A DNA stretch of 13,160 nucleotides from positions 1 through 13,160 of the forward strand of contig CAZCXH010000148.1 in the NCBI GenBank assembly GCA_964502525.1, read 5' to 3'. Made by a program: the position numbers and the translations under genes. Position 1 is the stretch's first letter. Every line of letters begins with the position of its first letter. This DNA is from DATLYB01 sp964502525 (lineage in GTDB: Bacteria; Bacteroidota; Bacteroidia; Chitinophagales; CAIOSU01). Of this stretch, positions 7,636-12,538 are shown one piece after another. Under the pieces are notes generated by a model. That model ran no database searches and was not told the DNA's origin. It saw only the letters and a list, made by a program, of their open reading frames with translations.

Positions 7636-9882
7636 ATGGCAACGTGTACCATTTTCAAAAACTTTACAATTCCGGTAGAGAACAAATCCCTTCTCTTAAT
7701 TGCTAAGGACATCGCTTCCGACAAATTCAAAGCCGAAGTGGAAGCAATACGTTCGCTCATCGCACAGGGCAGGGAAGAAGAAGCCCAGGAGCGCAAACGC
7801 AAACTACTTGCTTTCACACCATCAGCAACTTTCAGGGAACAACGATTGCTTCCCAACATGGAGCAATACAGCGGCTTTGTCCACCTTGACTTAGACAAAC
7901 TGCAACCCGCACAGTTGGACGCAGCTTTTAAAATCATCATTGCTATACCTTACACCTTTCTTTGTTTCCGAAGCCCAAGCGGTAACGGGCTTAAAGTATT
8001 TATTGAGGTCAACACAGGAGCCGAGCACCACGATATTGCCTACAAGCAAGTGCAGCAGTTCTACGAACAACGCTTGGGCATCGCATCCGATCCGAAATGC
8101 AAAGACATAACTCGCCTATGCTTTATGAGCCACGACCCGGGACTTTTCAAAAACATCAGCAACAAAAAATTTGAAGTGCAGATTACCGCAGCCGTGCCAA
8201 CCCACTCCTCTCCAAATGGAGAGGAACCGGAGGGGAGGCTTGACCCAGACCATGCAGAAGCCTTGCAAGACTGCCTACACTTTACTGAACGCATTAAAAC
8301 TTACACCGAAGGCAGCCGCAACGAGTTCATTTACACCTTCGCATCCAACGCCAACCGCAAGGGCATCCCGTATGATGCCGCTTTGCAATACTGCTTGCAG
8401 CAGTTCGATTTACCGGAAAAGGAAATCCGCGCATCATTCCGAAGCGCATATAACCACCACGCAAACGAGTTTGCAAAGTTTGCAAACTCTGCAAACCCTC
8501 AAAAACCCCACGACCAGCCCGCAGAAGATTACCTGAAAGCCACTCCACTCATTCCTTTGGAGCTTTACGTGCAAATGCCCGACATACTTCGTTCAGGAGT
8601 TGAGGCTTTTTCTCTCTCGCGTGAGCGTGATGTATTTCTAACAGGTGCTCTCGCAGTGTTGAGCGGATGCCTGCCCGGTGTCAAAGGCATGTATGACGGT
8701 CAGGAAGTATATCCCAACCTCTATTCATTTGCTATTGCGCCCGCTGCAAGCGGTAAGGGCGCTTTGAAGTTCGCAAAGATGCTCGCTGATGCTTACCACA
8801 ATTCAATCCTTCAGACAAGCCGCGATGCAGACGCACGGTACAAGCAGGAAATGGCGGAACACAAAGCGCGGCAATTCGCAAAGAAAAAGAACGACACCAC
8901 CGCGCAGGAACCACCGGAGCAGCCACCTTTTCAAGTCGTCTTTGTTCCTGCCAACACCAGCTACGCAAAAATCCTTTACCACCTGGAGCAGAATGAAGGT
9001 TGGGGCATCATTTGCGAAACCGAAGCTGACACGATGGGCAACGTGTTCAAACAGGATTGGGGCGGCTACTCCGACATGCTTCGCAAGGTTTTCCATCACG
9101 AGCGCGTTTCCAGTTCCCGCAAAGCCAATAACGAGTTTATTGAAGTCAACAGCCCACGCTTATCGGTTGCCCTGTCGGGCACACCGGCACAGGTCACCGG
9201 GCTTATCGCATCATCGGAAGACGGCTTATTCAGCCGCTTCCTCTTCTATGCTTTCAAAGTGGAGCAGGAATGGAAAGACGTTTCACCGTTCGCAAACCGC
9301 ACCAATCGCACGGAACATTTCAAAGCACTTTCCGAGGAAGTGTTTCGCATGATTCAGTTTCTCCAAAGTGAAGACACGTTTATTGCATTAACCCGCGAAC
9401 AGTGGGACCAACTTAACGGCACTTGCAAAACATGGTTACATGATGTGACGGTTTTCACAGCCGAAGAAGCTGCCAGCATCGTGAAACGCTTGGGCTTGAT
9501 TATTTACCGCATTGCGATGTTGTTCACCGCCCTTCGCAAGTTTGAAAATGCAGAATCAGCAGAACGGATGGTTTGCACCGATACCGATTTTGCAACTGCG
9601 TTGCAGTTGGCAGGAATTTACTTGCACCACAGTCTATTAATGTTCACCAATCTGCCAAAGCAGTCTGAGCAAACCCACTTCCTGGGCAGCGATAACAAGC
9701 GCAAATTCTTTGCGGCATTGCCTAATGAATTTGCGCGGCAACAGGCGGTAACTCTTGGTGCTCAATTCAAGATGTCCGCACGTTCCGTTGATGGCTTATT
9801 GAGCAGGCTGGTAGGTAGTCATTTGGAGCAGCCAAAGACAGGTTATTACAGGAAAACAGCCATTAATTTATCAACTGATTGA
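7636..9882 (+). CDS. Primase/helicase-like mobile-element protein (BT4734-like N-terminal domain + PriCT_2-like + DUF3987)
   Basis: 748 residues; the ATG at 7636 has a good purine-rich site (GGAAAG) just before it. Residues ~20-185 match the BT4734-like domain, with FVHLDLDKL (Asp85, Asp87) and FRSPSGNGLKVF; these resemble the DxD and SGxG motifs of archaeo-eukaryotic-type primases (inference). Residues ~215-280 (RIKTYTEGSRNEFIYTFASN and on) look like a primase C-terminal 2 domain. Residues ~290-735 are DUF3987, a RecA-like ATPase: a P-loop-like APAASGKGALK (Lys374 region), a Walker-B-like GWGIICETEAD (~455-465), and a conserved DGLFSRF (~529-535), a candidate arginine finger. Such proteins are standard in Bacteroidota integrative and mobilizable elements and are thought to support their replication; biochemical function is not established. 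A palindromic repeat is inserted in frame at about residues 188-203, and a TTTGCAAA cluster encodes FAKFANSAN near residue 280. No frameshift is seen. Confidence 0.88.
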   Translation: MATCTIFKNFTIPVENKSLLLIAKDIASDKFKAEVEAIRSLIAQGREEEAQERKRKLLAFTPSATFREQRLLPNMEQYSGFVHLDLDKLQPAQLDAAFKIIIAIPYTFLCFRSPSGNGLKVFIEVNTGAEHHDIAYKQVQQFYEQRLGIASDPKCKDITRLCFMSHDPGLFKNISNKKFEVQITAAVPTHSSPNGEEPEGRLDPDHAEALQDCLHFTERIKTYTEGSRNEFIYTFASNANRKGIPYDAALQYCLQQFDLPEKEIRASFRSAYNHHANEFAKFANSANPQKPHDQPAEDYLKATPLIPLELYVQMPDILRSGVEAFSLSRERDVFLTGALAVLSGCLPGVKGMYDGQEVYPNLYSFAIAPAASGKGALKFAKMLADAYHNSILQTSRDADARYKQEMAEHKARQFAKKKNDTTAQEPPEQPPFQVVFVPANTSYAKILYHLEQNEGWGIICETEADTMGNVFKQDWGGYSDMLRKVFHHERVSSSRKANNEFIEVNSPRLSVALSGTPAQVTGLIASSEDGLFSRFLFYAFKVEQEWKDVSPFANRTNRTEHFKALSEEVFRMIQFLQSEDTFIALTREQWDQLNGTCKTWLHDVTVFTAEEAASIVKRLGLIIYRIAMLFTALRKFENAESAERMVCTDTDFATALQLAGIYLHHSLLMFTNLPKQSEQTHFLGSDNKRKFFAALPNEFARQQAVTLGAQFKMSARSVDGLLSRLVGSHLEQPKTGYYRKTAINLSTD
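8202..8239. repeat. REP-like palindromic element inside the primase/helicase-like gene
   Basis: CCTCTCC (8207-8213) pairs perfectly with GGAGAGG (8218-8224) around AAAT, followed by AACCGGAGGGGAGGC. This layout matches a dispersed repeat I recall from between genes in many Bacteroidota genomes (CCTCTCC-GGAGAGG then a G-rich tail). Here it is translated in frame as THSSPNGEEPEGRL between two domains. Confidence 0.6.
8469..8496. repeat. TTTGCAAA-type short repeat cluster (coding)
   Basis: Three near-tandem units (TTTGCAAAG, TTTGCAAAC, TCTGCAAAC) with a ~9-10 bp period, in frame within the primase/helicase-like gene at the junction between the PriCT_2-like and DUF3987 domains. Related clusters lie at 6455-6477 and 11073-11110. 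Confidence 0.55.
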
Positions 9883-9907
9883 TTTTCAATAGATAATAAC
9901 AAAAATA

Positions 9908-10023
9908 GTCAGACTATTATCTTACTTTTTTTCTCTTGTTGTCAGATGTTAGTCTTACATTTTCTCTTATTTGTCAGGCTATATTCTTACTTTTGCCGTA
10001 TAAACGTCAGGTTAAAACCTTAC
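9908..10023 (+). promoter_or_regulatory. Four phased GTCAG-N8-CTTAC sites upstream of mobile mystery A (probable operator array)
   Basis: Four copies begin at 9908, 9941, 9973 and 10006, so the starts are 33, 32 and 33 bp apart (about three helical turns). In every copy GTCAG is followed by CTTAC exactly 13 bp further on (CTTAC at 9921, 9954, 9986, 10019), and the two bases after GTCAG are always purine then pyrimidine. GTCAG and CTTAC are imperfect inverted half-sites (GTMAG), fitting a dimeric HTH protein. The third copy overlaps a TAnnTTTG box and the fourth ends three bases before the ATG. They fill the 144-bp gap between the primase/helicase-like gene and the XRE gene, so autoregulation by the XRE protein is the likely role (inference). 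Confidence 0.75.
9988..9995 (+). promoter_or_regulatory. -7 box of the mobile mystery A/B operon
   Basis: TACTTTTG is an exact TAnnTTTG match, and its TAC is the end of the third operator copy. The expected start of transcription is around 10000-10005, giving a leader of roughly 25 nt that holds the fourth copy. No TTTG lies at the usual spacing; the nearest (9970-9973) is only 14 bp away, so the promoter may be weak or need help. Confidence 0.5.
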
Positions 10024-10026
10024 ACT

Positions 10027-10485
10027 ATGGGCAAAAAATCATTGCAGGTCGAACAACTAAACAGCAAGATGCTTGCTTTCGCTTCGCTCAAAAAAGTGGC
10101 GGTTCCGCCCACCGGCTGGGTGAAAGCAATCCGCTCTGCGTTGGGCATGTCACTGTTGCAACTTGGCAAAAAACTTTCCATCACCCGGCAAAGCGCTCAG
10201 GACATTGAACGAAGGGAGAAAGACGGCTCTATCTCCATTCAGTCCATGAAAGAAGTTGCAAAGGCGCTCGACATGCAATTCGTGTATGGCTTTGTTCCCA
10301 ACGATGGTTCCCTCGAAGCGTTGATTGAAAAAAGGGCAAAGCAGTTGGCAACGCAAATCGTCATGCGCACTTCCAACACAATGAAGTTGGAAGACCAGGA
10401 AAACTCCCGCAAGCGCATTGAGAAAGCCATCCGCGAAAGAACCGCCATCATCAAAAACGAAATGCCTAAAATCTTATGGGATTAG
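10027..10485 (+). CDS. XRE-family HTH regulator, mobile mystery protein A
   Basis: 152 residues. The ATG at 10027 is chosen because the frame above it runs through the repeat array, and this start gives the usual family length (~150). An HTH of the Cro/C1 type covers about residues 28-88: GWVKAIRSALGMSLLQLGKK, then LSITRQSAQDIERREKDGSI (recognition helix) and SIQSMKEVAKALDMQFVYGFVP. The C-terminal part is a charged helical region (KRAKQLATQIVMRTSNTMKL and on). This pattern and the immediately downstream Fic gene match the mobile mystery A/B pair (TIGR02612/TIGR02613), which occurs in mobile regions. The start of the Fic gene overlaps the end of this gene by 10 bp. It probably represses its own operon by binding the four upstream sites and may act as the partner of the Fic protein, but neither role is shown by the sequence. 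Confidence 0.88.
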   Translation: MGKKSLQVEQLNSKMLAFASLKKVAVPPTGWVKAIRSALGMSLLQLGKKLSITRQSAQDIERREKDGSISIQSMKEVAKALDMQFVYGFVPNDGSLEALIEKRAKQLATQIVMRTSNTMKLEDQENSRKRIEKAIRERTAIIKNEMPKILWD

Positions 10486-11071
10486 ATTTAGACTATGCCG
10501 ATGGGCAAACGCCCCTCGATGAAGATGAAAAGGAAGGGCTGCGCATTCTCACTATTGCAACGCGGGGAGAATTGGATGAATATGAGCAGCACAACATCGA
10601 GCAAGCCCTTCAGTGGATTTTGAAAAGCTCATTCACTGCGGAAAAAATTTTCACCGAAACTTTTATCCGTGATGTGCATCGCAAAATGTATGGTGATGTG
10701 TGGAAGTGGGCGGGAGAGTTTAGAACCAGTGGAAAAAATATTGGCGTTGACAGGGAGCAGATTGCCCCGCAGCTTCGCGCATTGCTGGACGATGCCACAA
10801 TTGGGTAGAGCACAACACCTATCCTCCCGATGAAATTGCCGTTCGCTTCAAACACCGTTTGGTGAGTATCCATTGCTTCCCCAACGGCAACGGCAGGCAT
10901 AGCCGCTTAATAGCGGACATTATCATTGAAAAAATCTTCAAAAAGCCCGTGTTCACTTGGGGAAGCGCCAACCTGGTAAAGAAAGGCGACCCGCGCACCG
11001 CTTATCTCGCAGCCATCAAAGCCGCTGATGCGGGTGATATAAAACCACTGTTGGAGTTTGCGAGGTCGTGA
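10476..11071 (+). pseudogene. Fic-family protein, mobile mystery protein B, broken by a frameshift
   Basis: The first frame runs from the ATG at 10476 to a TAG at 10806-10808 (110 residues) and carries the family's N-terminal signature (DGQTPLDEDEKEGL, TRGELDEYEQHNI) and a Fic N-terminal half (VHRKMYGDVWKWAGEFRTSG). The rest continues in another frame from about 10799: NWVEHNTYPPDEIAVRFKHR, then the Fic motif HCFPNGNGRHSR and a normal end at 11069-11071. Joined, the product would be ~198 residues, the usual family size. A one-base loss is enough: if ACAATTGGG had been ACAAATTGGG, the protein would read DDATNWVEH. Fic proteins transfer AMP or similar groups to targets; the catalytic His is present, but the motif has Cys in place of the usual Pro after it. 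A sequencing error cannot be excluded. Confidence 0.85.
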
Positions 11072-11072
11072 C

Positions 11073-11110
11073 CTTTGCAACTTTGCAAAGTTTGCAATCT
11101 TGCAAATGCA
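11073..11110. repeat. TTTGCAA repeat cluster at the junction of two broken genes
   Basis: Four units (CTTTGCAA, CTTTGCAAAG, TTTGCAAT, CTTGCAAAT) with a ~9 bp period, right after the stop of the Fic gene. The homology of the minus-strand truncated gene ends inside this cluster. Short shared TTGCAA tracts could have guided the joining of two unrelated sequences. Confidence 0.55.
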
Positions 11111-11238
11111 GGGTCCGTAGCGATGCGTTCTGCGGATACTCCGCTCTTGGTTTTTGCAAGATACCCGTCTTGCGTTTTGTAGAAGGTAATCTCATCCAGA
11201 GTTCCTTCAAACTTGATGATTCCTTTTTGACGTGCCAT
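11098..11238 (-). pseudogene. Truncated conserved Bacteroidota hypothetical gene (N-terminal fragment)
   Basis: The first 47 residues (MARQKGIIKFEGTLDEITFY, DGYLAKTKSGVSAERIATDPAFAR) match the start of a widespread Bacteroidota protein of roughly 200 or more residues, whose function is unknown to me. In intact relatives the DPAFAR segment continues as TRENxAEFG. Here the sequence after Arg47 switches to TTGCAAA repeats and then to the antisense of the Fic gene, giving an unrelated tail to 11002. The gene has therefore lost about three quarters of its length. The ATG at 11236-11238 is intact. The break at about 11098 is a candidate rearrangement junction and possibly an edge of the island. Confidence 0.7.
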
Positions 11239-11269
11239 TTTATTTGGTTTTTATGGTTAACGAATGATT

Positions 11270-11773
11270 TTAAATGCTGCATCCATTGCAGTATTTCAAT
11301 TTGTTCCTGTAATTGTAATGCCTGAACAACCACGGAGGGCAAACCGCAGCCGCGCCACACGCCCACAAGCCAACGCCCTCATTTACTGCGCTCGTTTGAC
11401 AACTCGCAAGCATAGCGCCATAGCTGTAGTTGGTGTAATGCCACGCCCAACCGTTGCGGATTGCTGAGCTATCCAATCTTGCACCATTCACCCAAATGTT
11501 AACCAGCGTTCTTTTGTAGCGGTCTGTTCCTGTGCTATCATAGCGCACATATTTTCCGAGCAGCACAAGAATCATCCTGCTTCTCGATGTCGTTCCCCAG
11601 TGCTGCTTCAATTCCGGTGCGTCCACATTAGCGAGCCGTGCAGTAAAGGTTTTCTGAGCCGTCTGCAAAACGTAAGTATCACCATCAATCACTTTCACCA
11701 CCCGCGCAGAATCTTGCGCTTGCAGCGCAAGAGCGAGCACCGAAATCAGAATTGTTGCGATTGCTTTTTTCAT
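11270..11773 (-). CDS. Secreted thermonuclease-like (SNase-fold) protein
   Basis: 167 residues. The ATG at 11773 is chosen over one at 11812 because it opens a classic signal peptide (MKKAIATILISVLALALQAQ) and the upstream start would lie before the promoter boxes. The SNase domain (about residues 22-135) has VIDGDT, ARLANVDAPE (Arg, Asp and Glu of the active site) and TDRYKRTLVNIW (second active-site Arg), then GWAWHY and, later, GLWAC and PPWLFR, as in other exported family members. These enzymes cut DNA and RNA with Ca2+; this one should act in the periplasm or outside the cell. The C-terminal part has five Cys, including a KYCNGC tail, which may form disulfides. It could be a host gene or cargo; nothing ties it to the island's replication. 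Confidence 0.88.
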   Translation of the reverse strand: MKKAIATILISVLALALQAQDSARVVKVIDGDTYVLQTAQKTFTARLANVDAPELKQHWGTTSRSRMILVLLGKYVRYDSTGTDRYKRTLVNIWVNGARLDSSAIRNGWAWHYTNYSYGAMLASCQTSAVNEGVGLWACGAAAVCPPWLFRHYNYRNKLKYCNGCSI

Positions 11774-11781
11774 TTCGATGC

Positions 11782-11813
11782 CAAATATATTTCGCTCTGA
11801 AACCAGCGACAAA
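11782..11813 (-). promoter_or_regulatory. Promoter of the thermonuclease-like gene
   Basis: On the minus strand: TTTG (11813-11810), 20 bp spacer, then TATATTTG (11789-11782), an exact TAnnTTTG. The ATG at 11773 lies only 8 bases after the box, so the mRNA would have an extremely short leader or none. Confidence 0.65.
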
Positions 11814-11864
11814 TAAGGCGTTCCGTCTGTTCCGTTTATGCCGCTTTATTCCATCAAACACCCT

Positions 11865-11894
11865 TTTGCCGCATCCATAAAAGCAATATCTTTG
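11865..11894 (+). promoter_or_regulatory. Promoter of the small conserved gene at 11950
   Basis: TTTG (11865-11868), an 18-bp spacer, then TATCTTTG (11887-11894), an exact TAnnTTTG box. It points away from the thermonuclease promoter, so the two genes are divergently transcribed from a ~175-bp region. Confidence 0.65.
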
Positions 11895-11904
11895 CTATAC
11901 ATTC

Positions 11905-11923
11905 TCCATACCTTCGGTATGGA
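11905..11923 (+). promoter_or_regulatory. 5'-leader hairpin of the small conserved gene
   Basis: TCCATACC (11905-11912) pairs perfectly with GGTATGGA (11916-11923) around TTC: an 8-bp stem with a 3-nt loop. It starts about 10 bases after the -7 box, so it would sit at or very near the 5' end of the transcript, where it could protect the mRNA or regulate translation. Confidence 0.55.
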
Positions 11924-11949
11924 TAGTGCATGAGAACAGTATCAAAAAC

Positions 11950-12138
11950 ATGAATCGTTTGTGCATTTACCCGAAAGACATCGTGGTAATCACAGGCAGA
12001 AGCGACAGATATGGCAGAAAGCTCATTAAACGCATTAAAGAGCATTTTAAGAAGCAGCAACACCAGGTTGTTACTGTGGATGAGTTCTGCCGTTACATGG
12101 GATTGCAGCCGGAAGCGGTTGCAAAGCAGTTGAGATAA
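11950..12138 (+). CDS. Small conserved Bacteroidota hypothetical protein
   Basis: 62 residues from the ATG at 11950; an in-frame ATG at 11926 lies next to the leader hairpin and would add eight unlikely residues. The protein is basic and begins NRLCIYPKDIVVITGRSDRY, then GRKLIKRIKEHF and DEFCRYMGLQPEAVAKQL at the end. I recall near-identical small proteins as conserved hypotheticals across Bacteroidota, including next to mobile elements, but know no function. The C-terminal half has the look of a small helical DNA-binding fold (a helix, a short turn, then VDEFCRYMGL-EAV), which is an inference from pattern only. It has its own promoter and leader hairpin. A weak hairpin (GCCTT-GATGA-AAGGC, 12160-12174) and a distant T9 run follow, so the transcript end is not clear. 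Confidence 0.75.
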   Translation: MNRLCIYPKDIVVITGRSDRYGRKLIKRIKEHFKKQQHQVVTVDEFCRYMGLQPEAVAKQLR

Positions 12139-12207
12139 TTGCAACCCGCGAAACGCAAAGCCTTGATGAAAGGCACTTCCCAGCCCTCAACTGTTTTTTT
12201 TTCTTTC

Positions 12208-12267
12208 CCTTAGTTAGTTCTTCCTTTCAGTTCTTCAGAGGGAACTAAGGTCACATTCAAGGTCACA
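12208..12267. repeat. Inverted repeat and tandem direct repeats between the island and tRNA-Val
   Basis: CCTTAGTT (12208-12215) and AACTAAGG (12243-12250) form a perfect 8-bp inverted repeat with a 27-nt centre. Overlapping its right arm, AAGGTCACA occurs twice (12247-12255 and 12259-12267), exactly 12 bp apart. No gene is present from 12139 to 12314. Repeats of this kind beside a tRNA 3' end could be protein-binding arms of an attachment region, but this is only a possibility. Confidence 0.45.
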
Positions 12268-12303
12268 AATAAAAAAGCAGCTATGAAATAAATCATAACT
12301 GCT
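12268..12303 (-). terminator. Rho-independent terminator of tRNA-Val
   Basis: On the minus strand, AGCAG-T-TATGA and TCATA-G-CTGCT form an 11-position stem with one central mismatch and a 6-nt loop (12276-12303), followed at once by a T6 run (12275-12270). It begins 11 bases after the tRNA 3' end. Confidence 0.85.
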
Positions 12304-12314
12304 TCATTATCAAG

Positions 12315-12389
12315 TGGGAGCTACAGGATTCGAACCTGTGACCCTCTGCTTGTAAGGCAGATGCTCTGAACCAACTGAGCTAAGCTCCC
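12315..12389 (-). tRNA. tRNA-Val (anticodon TAC)
   Basis: Read on the minus strand this is a 75-base cloverleaf without encoded CCA. The acceptor stem is GGGAGCT/AGCTCCC with discriminator A, the D arm is GCTC-AGTTGGTTCA-GAGC, and the anticodon stem TCTGC/GCAGA encloses CTTACAA with anticodon TAC. The T arm is ACAGG-TTCGAAT-CCTGT. All stems pair fully. TAC reads valine GTN codons, chiefly GTA and GTG. Its 3' end faces the putative island, a common integration target. Confidence 0.97.
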
Positions 12390-12406
12390 TTTCTAAAAAC
12401 GAGTCG

Positions 12407-12437
12407 CAAATCTAACAGTCTGTTTGTTCTCTACAAA
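12407..12437 (-). promoter_or_regulatory. Promoter of tRNA-Val
   Basis: On the minus strand: TTTG (12437-12434), a 19-bp spacer, then TAGATTTG (12414-12407), an exact TAnnTTTG. The mature tRNA begins at 12389, about 18 bases after the box. Spacing and both boxes fit the Bacteroidota housekeeping consensus. Confidence 0.75.
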
Positions 12438-12538
12438 ACATTTGTTGATAATGATTTTCATTTGCTGAAAGCGATAGGCGAAACTTGAAATTGGCGTATT
12501 GTCTAAAATACGAACCGTTAATTACCGTTTGATACTCC

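Larger units (their letters stand above)
6105..12314. mobile_element. Putative decayed genomic island abutting tRNA-Val (boundaries inferred)
   Basis: Between a host-like glycan locus and a tRNA-Val gene lies a run of families typical of Bacteroidota mobile elements: an excisionase-like HTH protein, a BT4734-like/DUF3987 primase-helicase-like protein and the mobile mystery A/B pair. The tRNA 3' end faces the block, the orientation expected for tRNA-targeting integration. No integrase, relaxase or direct repeat of the tRNA end is visible, and two genes in the block are broken, so this would be a relic or an internally deleted element. The left limit is placed just after the promoter of the minus-strand gene, and the right limit at the tRNA 3' end; both are estimates. 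The block may really stop near 11100, since the thermonuclease and the small gene after it could be ordinary host genes. Confidence 0.45.

Noticed and set aside
8789..9352. 187-residue alternative-frame ORF inside the primase/helicase-like gene (also 8171-8536)
   Set aside because: Their composition (runs of Thr, Arg, Ser, His) is typical of a shadow frame, and the main frame carries clear domain motifs throughout.
9908..10040. CRISPR array reading of the four repeats
   Set aside because: Only ten bases per unit are invariant, the intervals are ~15 bp, and no cas gene is near. The last unit touches a start codon, which fits operators better.
10790..10810. Programmed frameshifting in the Fic gene
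   Set aside because: No slippery heptamer, no internal Shine-Dalgarno-like site and no following structure is seen. Simple mutation or sequence error is more likely.
11002..11097. C-terminal half of the minus-strand frame continuing from the truncated gene
   Set aside because: It is the antisense of the Fic gene and repeat cluster and shows no family similarity, so it was not counted as genuine coding sequence.
12160..12200. Terminator for the small conserved gene (GCCTT-GATGA-AAGGC plus T9 run)
   Set aside because: The stem is only 5 bp and the T run begins about 20 bases after it, so it does not meet the normal form of a rho-independent terminator.
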